Of a stretch of DNA of 64,000 nt, positions 33,644-41,814 are shown in pieces. The notes under the pieces were generated by a model. The model saw nothing but the letters and a program-made list of their open reading frames with translations. It was not told the DNA's origin and ran no database searches. The stretch is from Amycolatopsis acidiphila. GTDB lineage: Bacteria > Actinomycetota > Actinomycetes > Mycobacteriales > Pseudonocardiaceae. Location of the stretch: contig NZ_CP090063.1 in NCBI RefSeq assembly GCF_021391495.1, positions 7,688,001 to 7,752,000 of the forward strand, read 5' to 3'. Positions within the stretch are counted from its first letter, which is position 1. Each line of letters opens with the position of its first letter. Position numbers and translations under genes: made by a program.

Positions 33644-34695
33644 CTCGGCTCCTCTATCGGTGGGGTGTGGGACGGGGCGAAAGTGTCGATCACCGCGGTG
33701 GTGGCCGATGGGCCGGCGAATGAGGGCGGGTAGAGCAGGGTGTGCTCGTACAGGCCCGCCCAGCGAGCATCGAACTGGGCCCGCACCTGGTCGGGGGTGC
33801 CGGCCAGGGCGATCGTGTCGATCATCTGGTCGGTGACGGCGGCCACCATCGCCTCCAGGTCTCCGGCCTTGTGGGCGGTGCGGATGGCGGCGGCCTCGTC
33901 GGTGAACCCGTGCAGGGTCATGATCGCGTCGTAGGTTTTGACCGAGGCGTAGAACGCGATCTGGGCCGCGGCGAGCCGGCGGGCCTGTGTCGGGTCCGGA
34001 TCGACCGCGCAGATCACGTAGCCCGCGACCGGCACCGGCTTGGTGCGTCCCGCGCGTTGGGCGCCGGCCTGCAGAGCGGGACGCACGGTGTGGCGCAGGT
34101 ATTCGGGGGTGCACAGCGGATGGCCCACGAGCCCGTCGGCGACCGCGCCGGCGGCGCGGACCATGCGGGCGTTCACCCCGGCCAGATAGAGCGGGATCGC
34201 CCGGCGTGTCGGCGGCGGCACCGGGGCGGTGGGCACGACGTGTGCGCGGTAGAAGCGGCCCTCGTGGTGCACCGGGCCCTCGTCCAGCCGCCACAGCTGG
34301 CGCAGCAGCGGTATCAGCTCCTCCGTCCGGGGCGCGGGATGCTCACCTGACAGGCCGTGCCAGTCCTGCTGCATGCGCCGGGTTCCGGTGCCCAGCCCCA
34401 GGATCAGCCGACCACCAGAGAGCGTGTCGAGGTCCCGGGCCTCGGCGGCCAGCACCAGCGGGGTCCGGCCGAAACCGTAGGCGATCCCGGTGCCCAGCGT
34501 GATGTTCTCGGTCGCCGCGGCCATGGCCGCCACGGCCACCACCGCCGACCGGTCGTAGAAATCGGCCGCCCACACCGAGGCGAAACCCGCCCGCTCCGCG
34601 GCGGCGGCCATCGACGCCACCTCGTGCACGTCCCGCCCGGCGCACACCAGCGACAACCCCCGCCGGGCCGATGCCACCGTCGGTTCGCTCGTCAT
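33640..34695 (-). CDS. LLM-class F420-dependent oxidoreductase
   Basis: 351 residues with a TIM-barrel luciferase-like layout: AAAERAGFASVWAADFYDRS, ENITLGTGIAYGFGRTPLVL, then RLILGLGTGTRRMQQDW, and PLYLAGVNARMVRAAGAVAD. This is typical of F420-dependent hydride-transfer enzymes. Coupled to the P450 by ATGA overlap. Confidence 0.9.
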   Translation of the reverse strand: MTSEPTVASARRGLSLVCAGRDVHEVASMAAAAERAGFASVWAADFYDRSAVVAVAAMAAATENITLGTGIAYGFGRTPLVLAAEARDLDTLSGGRLILGLGTGTRRMQQDWHGLSGEHPAPRTEELIPLLRQLWRLDEGPVHHEGRFYRAHVVPTAPVPPPTRRAIPLYLAGVNARMVRAAGAVADGLVGHPLCTPEYLRHTVRPALQAGAQRAGRTKPVPVAGYVICAVDPDPTQARRLAAAQIAFYASVKTYDAIMTLHGFTDEAAAIRTAHKAGDLEAMVAAVTDQMIDTIALAGTPDQVRAQFDARWAGLYEHTLLYPPSFAGPSATTAVIDTFAPSHTPPIEEPR

Positions 34696-34748
34696 CGAAG
34701 GCTCCCTTCGCGCCACCTGGCTTGTCCTCCCCCACGGCGGGGGACCCG

Positions 34749-35636
34749 TCACTCCGTCGCGTCCACGGGGCCGGGCCGGTTGCGCTGCACCGCGCGGGCC
34801 TCGTAACCGGCCCGGGCAGCCGGATCGGCACCCGCGAGGACCCGATCCGCGCGGGAGGCCCGCAACAGAACGTCGCCGACCGCGCGCGGCGCCAAGGCCA
34901 GCAGCCGGTTCATCGCCCCCAGCGACCGAGGCACATACACCTCGAACCGCGGGCGGGCCACCGCGCCCACGATCGCCTCAGCCACCTGCTGCGGCGTCAC
35001 CGGCCGCACCAGCGGCGACTCGCCGAGCCCCGAGGCCAGCTCGGTCCGCACCACCGTGGGCATCACACACGACACCGACACACCCGTGCCGCGCAGCTCA
35101 GCCCGCAGCGCCTCGGACAACCCGACGACGCCGTGCTTGGTGGCGCAATAGGTGGCGGCCTCGGCGAACCCGACCTTGCCCGCCTCCGAGGCCACGTTGA
35201 CGATGTGGCCCCGCCCTCGCGGACGCATCCGGCGTACTGCCTGCCGGCTGCCGTGGATCACGGCGTGCAGGTTGATCTCCACCTGTCGCGCCGTGACCGC
35301 CTCCGGCTCGTCGGCCAGCCGCCCCAGCGGCATGATCCCCGCGTTGTTGATCAGCACGTCGAGCGGCCCGAACGCCTCCTCGACCTGATCGAGGAAACCG
35401 GTGAACGAGTCCCGGTCGGTCACGTCCACCCGCCACACTCGCACCGCCTGCGCCTGTCCCTGCGCCGGCGAGGGGTCCAGGTCACCGATCGCCACTCTGG
35501 CCCCAGCCCGGGCCAGCGCGTCCGCGGTCGCCGCCCCGATTCCTCGCGCTCCGCCGGTGATGGCAACCACCACACCGGCCAGCGGCCGCGCGACCGGAAC
35601 CCGGCGTTGCCAAAACCTGCCTACCCGCTCAGCCAT
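34749..35636 (-). CDS. short-chain dehydrogenase/reductase
   Basis: 295 residues from the internal ATG at 35636, preferred over a longer frame that would cover the operator. Classical SDR signatures are VVAITGGARGIGAATA (cofactor loop), VLINNAGIMPLG, a Ser in HIVNVASEAGKVG and the YCATKHG catalytic Tyr-x3-Lys. The acidic residue after the second strand (IGDLD) favours NAD. Divergent from a TetR gene with a strong operator between. Confidence 0.92.
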   Translation of the reverse strand: MAERVGRFWQRRVPVARPLAGVVVAITGGARGIGAATADALARAGARVAIGDLDPSPAQGQAQAVRVWRVDVTDRDSFTGFLDQVEEAFGPLDVLINNAGIMPLGRLADEPEAVTARQVEINLHAVIHGSRQAVRRMRPRGRGHIVNVASEAGKVGFAEAATYCATKHGVVGLSEALRAELRGTGVSVSCVMPTVVRTELASGLGESPLVRPVTPQQVAEAIVGAVARPRFEVYVPRSLGAMNRLLALAPRAVGDVLLRASRADRVLAGADPAARAGYEARAVQRNRPGPVDATE

Positions 35637-35664
35637 GGACGTCGCCTCCGCCGCTGATCGATCC

Positions 35665-35694
35665 GCATTCTGACAGAAACCACTGTCAGAATGC
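35665..35694. promoter_or_regulatory. 30-bp TetR-type operator
   Basis: GCATTCTGACAG and CTGTCAGAATGC are perfect 12-bp arms around a 6-base spacer. A second half-matching pair (TGACA/TGTCA) follows at 35698-35715. It sits between divergent SDR and TetR genes. Confidence 0.85.
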
Positions 35695-35725
35695 TTCTGA
35701 CAGGAGACCATGTCAAGATGGGGTC

Positions 35726-36346
35726 ATGACGACGCCAAGGCGGAGCTATCGCGGGGTCAGCGCCGAGCAGCGCCGCGACCTGCGGCGCGAGCAGTTGCTG
35801 GAGGCCGGCCTGGATCTGCTGGGCACTCAAGGGTGGCAGCAGACCACGATGACCGCGGTCTGCGCGCGTGCCGGGCTCACCGAGCGCTACTTCTACGAGA
35901 ACTTCGCCCACCGCGACGAGCTGCTGTTGGCCGTTCTCGACCGGATCGCGGCGCGGATCCGGGACGTGGCGTTGCGGGCACTGGCCGGCCCGGACGGCGA
36001 CCCGCGCGCGAAGGCGGAGGCGGCGATCGGCGCGTTCGTCGACCTGCTCACCGACGACCCCCGGGTCGGGCGCGCGGCGATACTGGAATCCGCCGCCGCT
36101 GAGCCGCTGCGGGCCCGGCGGCACGAACTGCTCGTCGGCTTCGGTCAGCTGATCGCCACCCAGGCGCGCGCCCTCTACGGCGACAACGCGCTGCCCCCGC
36201 CCCGCGACCGCATCAACGGCCTCATGCTCACCGGCGGGCTCGCCGAACTGCTCATGGCCTGGCTCAACGGGGAGATGCAGATCGACCGCCAGGACATCAT
36301 CGACACCGTCGCCACGCATTTCGCCGCCACCGCACGACAGCAATAG
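35726..36346 (+). CDS. TetR-family regulator
   Basis: 206 residues; N-terminal HTH TTMTAVCARAGLTERYFYEN, then FAHRDELLLAVLDRI, and a C-terminal helical sensor domain. The TGACAG/CTGTCA operator directly upstream and the divergent SDR gene make autoregulation and control of the SDR-LLM-P450 run likely. Confidence 0.92.
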   Translation: MTTPRRSYRGVSAEQRRDLRREQLLEAGLDLLGTQGWQQTTMTAVCARAGLTERYFYENFAHRDELLLAVLDRIAARIRDVALRALAGPDGDPRAKAEAAIGAFVDLLTDDPRVGRAAILESAAAEPLRARRHELLVGFGQLIATQARALYGDNALPPPRDRINGLMLTGGLAELLMAWLNGEMQIDRQDIIDTVATHFAATARQQ

Positions 36347-36399
36347 CCACGGGCGGTGCTGTGACGGCGCCCACGCAGACTTTCAGAACTCCTAGTCTT

Positions 36400-36424
36400 A
36401 CAGCGAGACTGCTAGTCTCGCTGT
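36400..36424. promoter_or_regulatory. 25-bp operator-like inverted repeat before the thioesterase
   Basis: ACAGCGAGACT and AGTCTCGCTGT are perfect 11-bp arms with a 3-base spacer. CTAGTCT elements nearby (36392, 36412) and AGTCTAG near 38999 suggest that the TetR encoded at 38263-38916 may bind. Confidence 0.75.
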
Positions 36425-36454
36425 GTTTCGATGGTGGAAGGACAAACACACACG

Positions 36455-36952
36455 ATGGCCGATTCGGGGTTCGCTTCGCTGCCGCCGCACCATCCGCAGT
36501 GTCTGGGCTGCGGGCCGGACAACCCGGCCGGGCTACAACTGTCCGTCTACCGCGACGGTGACGAGGTCTTCACCGACCTCGCCTTCGACGCACGCCATCG
36601 GGGCGCTCCTGGGCTGGCGCACGGCGGCGCGATCTCCGCGGCCTGCGACGACCTGTTCGGGTTCGTGCTCTACGTCGTCGAGGAGATCGCCGTCACCCGC
36701 ACGTTGACCGTCGAGTACCGCGCTCCCGTGCCGTTGGGACAGCGGCATCGCATCACCGCACGCCTGCACCACCGGGACGGCCGGCGGCTGCACCTGGAAG
36801 CCGCGGGCGTCGGCGACGACGGTGTCACGCGGTTCACCGCCCAGGCGCTGTTCATCGTCGTCGACATCGACCATTTCAGCGATCACGGCACCGAACACGA
36901 CGTCCACGCCATGTTCACCCAGCACCCCCTGCGCACCCGCGAGGGCGGCTGA
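36455..36952 (+). CDS. PaaI-type hotdog thioesterase
   Basis: 165 residues. PQCLGCGPDNPAGLQL is the usual N-terminal signature, followed by GAPGLAHGGAISAACDDLFG (hotdog helix, HGG motif) and a beta-rich TLTVEYRAPVPLGQ. It would hydrolyse acyl-CoA thioesters. GGAAGGA lies about 11 bases before this ATG; an earlier ATG at 36431 is possible. Likely co-regulated with the acyl-CoA dehydrogenase that follows. Confidence 0.88.
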   Translation: MADSGFASLPPHHPQCLGCGPDNPAGLQLSVYRDGDEVFTDLAFDARHRGAPGLAHGGAISAACDDLFGFVLYVVEEIAVTRTLTVEYRAPVPLGQRHRITARLHHRDGRRLHLEAAGVGDDGVTRFTAQALFIVVDIDHFSDHGTEHDVHAMFTQHPLRTREGG

Positions 36953-37047
36953 GGCCGTCCACCACGGCACCACCGGCGACCCACTCACAACCCGACGAAG
37001 GCGGTGCCGGTGGCTGGGGTACCGCGACACGATGAAGGAGACGCTCC

Positions 37048-38196
37048 GTGCCCGCACACCGCAGCCGCCCGTGGATGACCGCCGACCTCGACGCGTTCCG
37101 CGACCTCGCGCGTCAATTCTGCGAGAAAGAACTGTCGCCGAACCAGCAGCGGTGGGCGGCGCAGAAAAGCGTCGATCGCGACCTCTGGAACAAGGCCGGG
37201 GAGGTGGGGCTGCTATGCCTGGCGATCCCGCAGGAATACGGTGGGGGCGGTGGCACCTTCGCCCATGAAGCCGTCCTGCTCGAAGAACAGGCCGCCAGCG
37301 GCGACAGCTGCTGGGGCGTGGGCCTGCACAACGCCATCGTGGCGCACTACCTGCTCGCCTACGGCACCGAGGGCCAGAAACGGGACTGGCTGCCCAAACT
37401 CGCCCGCGGCGAGTGGGTCGGCGCCATCGCCATGACCGAACCCGGCACCGGCTCGGACCTGCAAACCGTCACCACGAAAGCCATCCGCGACGGCGACTCC
37501 TACATCGTCAACCGCGCCAAGACCTTCATCACCAACGGCGGCCAGGCCGACCTGATCCTCGTCGTGGCCAAGACCGATCCGACACGGGGTGCCGAGGGCA
37601 TCTCGCTGATCGTGGTGGAAGCCGAGCGCGACGGGTTCCGGCGCGCTCGGGTCCTGGACAAGGTCGGCCTGAAAGGACAGGACACCGCCGAACTGTTCTT
37701 CGACGACGTCCGCGTCCCGACTGGTCACCTCCTCGGTGAGGTCGAGGGCCACGGTTTCCTCCAGCTGATGCAGCAGCTCCCGCAGGAGCGGCTGCTTATC
37801 GGCATCGCCTCCGTCGCGGCCATGGAACTCGCCCTACGCGACACACTCGACTACACCCGCAGCCGCACGGCGTTCGGCCGGGACATCTTCTCCTTCCAGA
37901 ACACCAAGTTCACCCTCGCCGAAGCGGCGACCGAAACGCGGGTGGCCCGCGTGTTCCTTGACGACTGCATCAGCAAACACCTCGACGGCACGCTCGACGT
38001 CCCGACCGCGGCCATGCTCAAATGGTGGTCCAGCGACCGCGCCATGCGAGTCATCGACGACTGCGTCCAGCTCCACGGCGGCTACGGCTACATGAGCGAG
38101 TACCGCATCGCCCGTGCATGGACCGACCAGCGGGTGCAGAAGATCTACGGCGGCACCAACGAGATCATGAAAGAGATCATCGCCCGTACGCTATGA
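37048..38196 (+). CDS. acyl-CoA dehydrogenase
   Basis: 382 residues, GTG start with AAGGAGA upstream. Family signatures: IAMTEPGTGSDLQ (FAD/substrate), ITNGGQADLILVVAKTD, and VQLHGGYGYMSEY to IYGGTNEIMKEIIA. The C-terminal catalytic position is Gly, as in isovaleryl- and long-chain-type enzymes, where the base sits earlier; QLPQERLLIG offers the matching Glu. It would oxidise an acyl-CoA at the alpha-beta position. Confidence 0.93.
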   Translation: MPAHRSRPWMTADLDAFRDLARQFCEKELSPNQQRWAAQKSVDRDLWNKAGEVGLLCLAIPQEYGGGGGTFAHEAVLLEEQAASGDSCWGVGLHNAIVAHYLLAYGTEGQKRDWLPKLARGEWVGAIAMTEPGTGSDLQTVTTKAIRDGDSYIVNRAKTFITNGGQADLILVVAKTDPTRGAEGISLIVVEAERDGFRRARVLDKVGLKGQDTAELFFDDVRVPTGHLLGEVEGHGFLQLMQQLPQERLLIGIASVAAMELALRDTLDYTRSRTAFGRDIFSFQNTKFTLAEAATETRVARVFLDDCISKHLDGTLDVPTAAMLKWWSSDRAMRVIDDCVQLHGGYGYMSEYRIARAWTDQRVQKIYGGTNEIMKEIIARTL

Positions 38197-38262
38197 CCTC
38201 GGCTCGCGCGGGACTCCACGGCGGGCGTGGCTCGATCGCCGCGCGGCAGGGGCCGGCGGAAC

Positions 38263-38916
38263 TCACGTCCGGGGGGTGTTGGCGGCCAGGAAGTCGTCGA
38301 CGACGCGGGCGCAGAAAGTCTCGTCATTGGGAAGGCCGGTGACCAGGCGGTTGAACACGACCGGCCCGACAAGCTGAGCCAGCGCCGCGGTGGTGTCGAT
38401 GTCGGCGCCCAGTACCTTGCGGGCGTCGTCACCGGTGAGAATAGTGTCGAAGGGCCGCCGGTAGAGCTCGACGATGCGGCGCCGCAACGTGCGCATCCAC
38501 GGCCGGGCGGTATCCGGCTGGTCGATGCCGGGCAGGTCGTCCGGTTGTGCCGGCAAGGTGCTCATCCCCACCCAGGACAGCACAGTGAGCTGCAGCGGGG
38601 CGTGGTCGATGAGCTGGGCTTGGTTGACGAGCAGGGTGAGCAGCCGACGCCGCAGCGGGCCCCGGGCGGGAGCCGGCGGCACGGGCGGCAACAGTTTCTC
38701 GAAGGCCGCGGCCACCAACTCGGTGCCAGTGCCGAAATGGCGGTAGAGCGTGGCGCGGGCTACACCGGCGGTGCGGGTGACCGCGTCGATGGTGACCGCG
38801 TCGATGCCGCCCTCGGCGAGCAGCCGGGTGGCCGCGTCGATCAGCAGTGCCCGCGACTGCGCCGGTCGCGGGTCCTCACGTGGCGTGCGTGGTGAGCGGG
38901 TGGTGGGTGTGGGCAT
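38263..38916 (-). CDS. TetR-family regulator
   Basis: 217 residues. HTH region DAVTIDAVTRTAGVARATLY followed by RHFGTGTELVAAAFEKL. Convergent with the acyl-CoA dehydrogenase and divergent from the MFS exporter gene, so probably controls the exporter; its own upstream region holds AGTCTAG and GAGTCTC elements like those at the thioesterase promoter. Confidence 0.9.
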   Translation of the reverse strand: MPTPTTRSPRTPREDPRPAQSRALLIDAATRLLAEGGIDAVTIDAVTRTAGVARATLYRHFGTGTELVAAAFEKLLPPVPPAPARGPLRRRLLTLLVNQAQLIDHAPLQLTVLSWVGMSTLPAQPDDLPGIDQPDTARPWMRTLRRRIVELYRRPFDTILTGDDARKVLGADIDTTAALAQLVGPVVFNRLVTGLPNDETFCARVVDDFLAANTPRT

Positions 38917-39049
38917 TGGTCTCCCTACTGGCCGACATCCTAGTAGCGCAGCGTTTCACCAGGACGGCGAGTGTGATCGAGCAGGTGTTGTGAACTACCA
39001 GTCTAGGTCCGATACTGGGAGTCTCATAACCGTGTAGGAGTCGTGGGTG

Positions 39050-40636
39050 ATGCGTGTGCCGGAAACAGCCGTCAGGTCGCGGCCGTTGCGCCAGATGTGG
39101 ACACTGACGGTGTCGTGCCTGGCAGTGGCGCTGGTGATGGCGGCGGTGGCGTCGCTGACCACGGCCCTGCCCGGCCTCGCCGGGGACACCGGGGCCAGCC
39201 AGACGCAGCTGACGTGGATCGTGGACGCCTACACCCTGGTGCTGGCCTGCGCACTGCTGCCGGCGGGCGCGGTCGGCGACCGCTACGGCCGGCGGGACCT
39301 GCTGGTGATCGGGCTCGCGGTGCTCGCGGCCGGATCGGCCCTGCCGACGGTCGTCACCTCGCCAGGCTGGGTGATCGCCTGCCGCGCCGTCAGCGGGCTG
39401 GGGGCGGCCCTGGTGATGCCCGCGACGTTGTCCATCCTGACCGCGGAATTCCCGCCGCGACAGGCCTCGCGCGCGGTGGGAGTGTGGGCGGGCTTCGCCG
39501 GTGCGGGCGCGGTGCTGGGCATCCTCGGCGCCGGGGTGTTGTTGCAGACCTGGTCATGGCGGGCGGTGTTCGCCGCCACGGCGATCCTGGCCCTGCTGTT
39601 GCTGGCAGGGGCCTTCGCCGTGCCACCCTCTCGGGAACCGGACACCCAGCCGCTGGACGTCCCCGGCGCGGCGCTGAGCGCGACGGCGATCGGCCTCGTG
39701 GTGTTCGGCATGATCGAAGCACCCGACCGAGGCTGGGACAGCGTCCTGGTCATCGGCGCGCTCAGCGGCGCCGTCCTCGCCGCGGCCGGATTCATTCTCG
39801 TCGAGCGTCGCCACCGTGCGCCGCTGCTGGATGTGCGACTGTTCACCGAACGCGCGTTCGGCACCGGCGCCGGGTCGCTGGTCGTGCAGTTCCTGGCCGC
39901 GTTCGGGCTGTTCTTCGTAGTGATGCAGCACCTGCAACTCGTCTGGAACTACTCGCCGCTGGACGCCGGTCTGGCGCTGACCCCCTTGGCCGTCCCGCTG
40001 GTCGTGGTGGCGGTGCTCGCGCCGTGGCTGACCGAGCGGCTCGGGCTGAGGCTGATGACCTGTACCGGGTTGGGGCTGGTCGCCGTCGCCCTGGTCGGCG
40101 TGGCCGGCCTCGGAGTCGAGGAGGACTACCCACGTCTGGCGGTGTTCATCATCATGTTCGGGCTCGGCCTGGGAATCAGCGCCACTCCGGCCACCGCCGC
40201 CATCGTGCACGGGGTCCCCCGCGCGAAACAAGGTGTCGCCTCCGCGGTCAACGACGCCACCCGCGAAATCGGCGCGGCACTCGGGATCGCGCTGGCCGGC
40301 AGCCTGCTCGCCAGCGGCTACCGCACCGGCATCATGCTCGACGCGGCCACCCTGTCCGAGCCGGACAGGACCCTGGCCACCGACTCCTTGACCGCGGCAC
40401 TGCACGTCGCCACCACCCAGGCAGACCCCGCTCTGGCGGCCGCGGCCCGCCGGGCGTTCACCGAGGGCATGCACGACTCGCTGCTCACCCTGGCCGCCGT
40501 CACCGCCACGGCCACGATCGTGCTCGCCCTGCGAGCCCCCGGGCGCCCGCGCGCGAAACCCGCGCACGCTCCCTCGACACCAACGGCCGAAACCCCCGGA
40601 CCCAGCGCCCTCGATCAGTCAAGGAGCACGTCGTGA
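39050..40636 (+). CDS. MFS drug:H+ antiporter, DHA2 (14-helix) type
   Basis: 528 residues with about 14 hydrophobic helices. Motif A is GDRYGRRDLL and the motif-C-like region is AGAGAVLGILGAGVLL; QTQLTWIVDAYTLVLA is typical of DHA2 exporters. The ATG at 39050 is used; GTG at 39047 is possible. Its stop overlaps the GTG of the BtrH-like gene. Confidence 0.92.
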   Translation: MRVPETAVRSRPLRQMWTLTVSCLAVALVMAAVASLTTALPGLAGDTGASQTQLTWIVDAYTLVLACALLPAGAVGDRYGRRDLLVIGLAVLAAGSALPTVVTSPGWVIACRAVSGLGAALVMPATLSILTAEFPPRQASRAVGVWAGFAGAGAVLGILGAGVLLQTWSWRAVFAATAILALLLLAGAFAVPPSREPDTQPLDVPGAALSATAIGLVVFGMIEAPDRGWDSVLVIGALSGAVLAAAGFILVERRHRAPLLDVRLFTERAFGTGAGSLVVQFLAAFGLFFVVMQHLQLVWNYSPLDAGLALTPLAVPLVVVAVLAPWLTERLGLRLMTCTGLGLVAVALVGVAGLGVEEDYPRLAVFIIMFGLGLGISATPATAAIVHGVPRAKQGVASAVNDATREIGAALGIALAGSLLASGYRTGIMLDAATLSEPDRTLATDSLTAALHVATTQADPALAAAARRAFTEGMHDSLLTLAAVTATATIVLALRAPGRPRAKPAHAPSTPTAETPGPSALDQSRSTS

Positions 40637-40750
40637 CCGACCAGCAACTCATCGGCAACTACCCGCACCAAGTGGCCGGACACTGCGGCTCCGGAGCGCT
40701 GCGTGATCTGATGCAGTGGGCCGGCCTGTCCTACGACTCCACGCCACTCA

Positions 40751-41814
40751 GAGCCTGTTGGTAGATGGTCAGGCTGGGGTCAGGGCGGGTGGTCTGGGCT
40801 TGCCCCAGCGTGGTGCTGGAGGGGTGTCGGCCAGTTCTCGGGTCAGGCGGCGGGTCATGATCGAGACGGTGGCCCACCACACCATGGCTTCGTGGTGCTC
40901 TGGTCGGCGTTCGTAGTCTCGGACCAGGCGTCGATGGCGGATCAGCCAGCCGAACGTCCGCTCCACCACCCATCTGCGGGGCAGCACCACGAAGCCTCTG
41001 ATGTCGTCGCTGCGTTTCACGATGGTGATCGTCAGGCGCAGCACGGCTTTGGCCCACACGACGAGGCGTCCGGCGTAGCCGCCGTCGGCCCAGACCAGAG
41101 TGATGGTGGAGAAGTGTTCACGCAGCAACGCCAGCAGGCGATACGCGGTGTCGCGGTCTTGCATACCGGCGGAGGTGACGGTGACCATCAACACGAGTCC
41201 GAGACAATCGGTGGCGATATTTCTCTTGCGGCCCTTGGTCTTCTTCCCCGCGTCGTACCCGCAACTTTCGGCGGCCATGGTGTCGGCGCCACGCACGGTC
41301 TGAGCGTCGATGACCGCCGCGGTCGGTAGTTCGGCCCGGCCACACGCGACCCGGATGCGTCCCCGCAGCCGGTCTGCCAGCCGGTGTGGCAGTCCTCGTT
41401 CACTCCAGCGTTGGAAGAACGCGTACACCGCCGACCAGGGCGGAAAATCGGCCGGCAGCGCCCGCCACTCGATGCCGTAGCGGGTCAGATAGCCGATCGC
41501 GTCCAGCACCGCCCGCAGGTCATGGCGCATCGGCGCCCCCGCAGGGCTCTTGCGCAGCTCTGCCATGACAGCCCGTGCTTCCGGTTCCAGCACCTCCCAC
41601 TGCTCATCGGTCAGATCGGACGGATACCGGCGTAGCCGGTCACGACACGCGCAACCGGACACGCCGCAACTGGCCTTCGCGGCCTCGACACGGTAGACAG
41701 ACATCCTGGGGCTTCTGGTGATCAAGTTGGTGGTACTTCTCGATCTACCAGGAGCCCCGCCTCATACCCTCACGACACGCTCAGGTCCCGGCCACACCAT
41801 CCACCAACAGGCTC
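40751..41814 (-). mobile_element. IS5-family (IS1031-like) insertion sequence
   Basis: 1,064 bp with inverted ends GAGCCTGTTGGTAGATGGT and GAGCCTGTTGGTGGATGGT (complement). A 3-bp target duplication TCA flanks it (40748-40750 and 41815-41817), fitting the TNA duplication of the IS1031 group. Confidence 0.92.
40769..41704 (-). CDS. IS5-family transposase
   Basis: 311 residues from ATG at 41704. DUF4096-type N-terminus (RYPSDLTDEQWEVLEPE), then a DDE domain with AAVIDAQTVRGADTMA, TLVWADGGYAGRL and RRWVVERTFGWLIRHRRL. Full length with both IS ends present, so likely active. Confidence 0.92.
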   Translation of the reverse strand: MSVYRVEAAKASCGVSGCACRDRLRRYPSDLTDEQWEVLEPEARAVMAELRKSPAGAPMRHDLRAVLDAIGYLTRYGIEWRALPADFPPWSAVYAFFQRWSERGLPHRLADRLRGRIRVACGRAELPTAAVIDAQTVRGADTMAAESCGYDAGKKTKGRKRNIATDCLGLVLMVTVTSAGMQDRDTAYRLLALLREHFSTITLVWADGGYAGRLVVWAKAVLRLTITIVKRSDDIRGFVVLPRRWVVERTFGWLIRHRRLVRDYERRPEHHEAMVWWATVSIMTRRLTRELADTPPAPRWGKPRPPALTPA

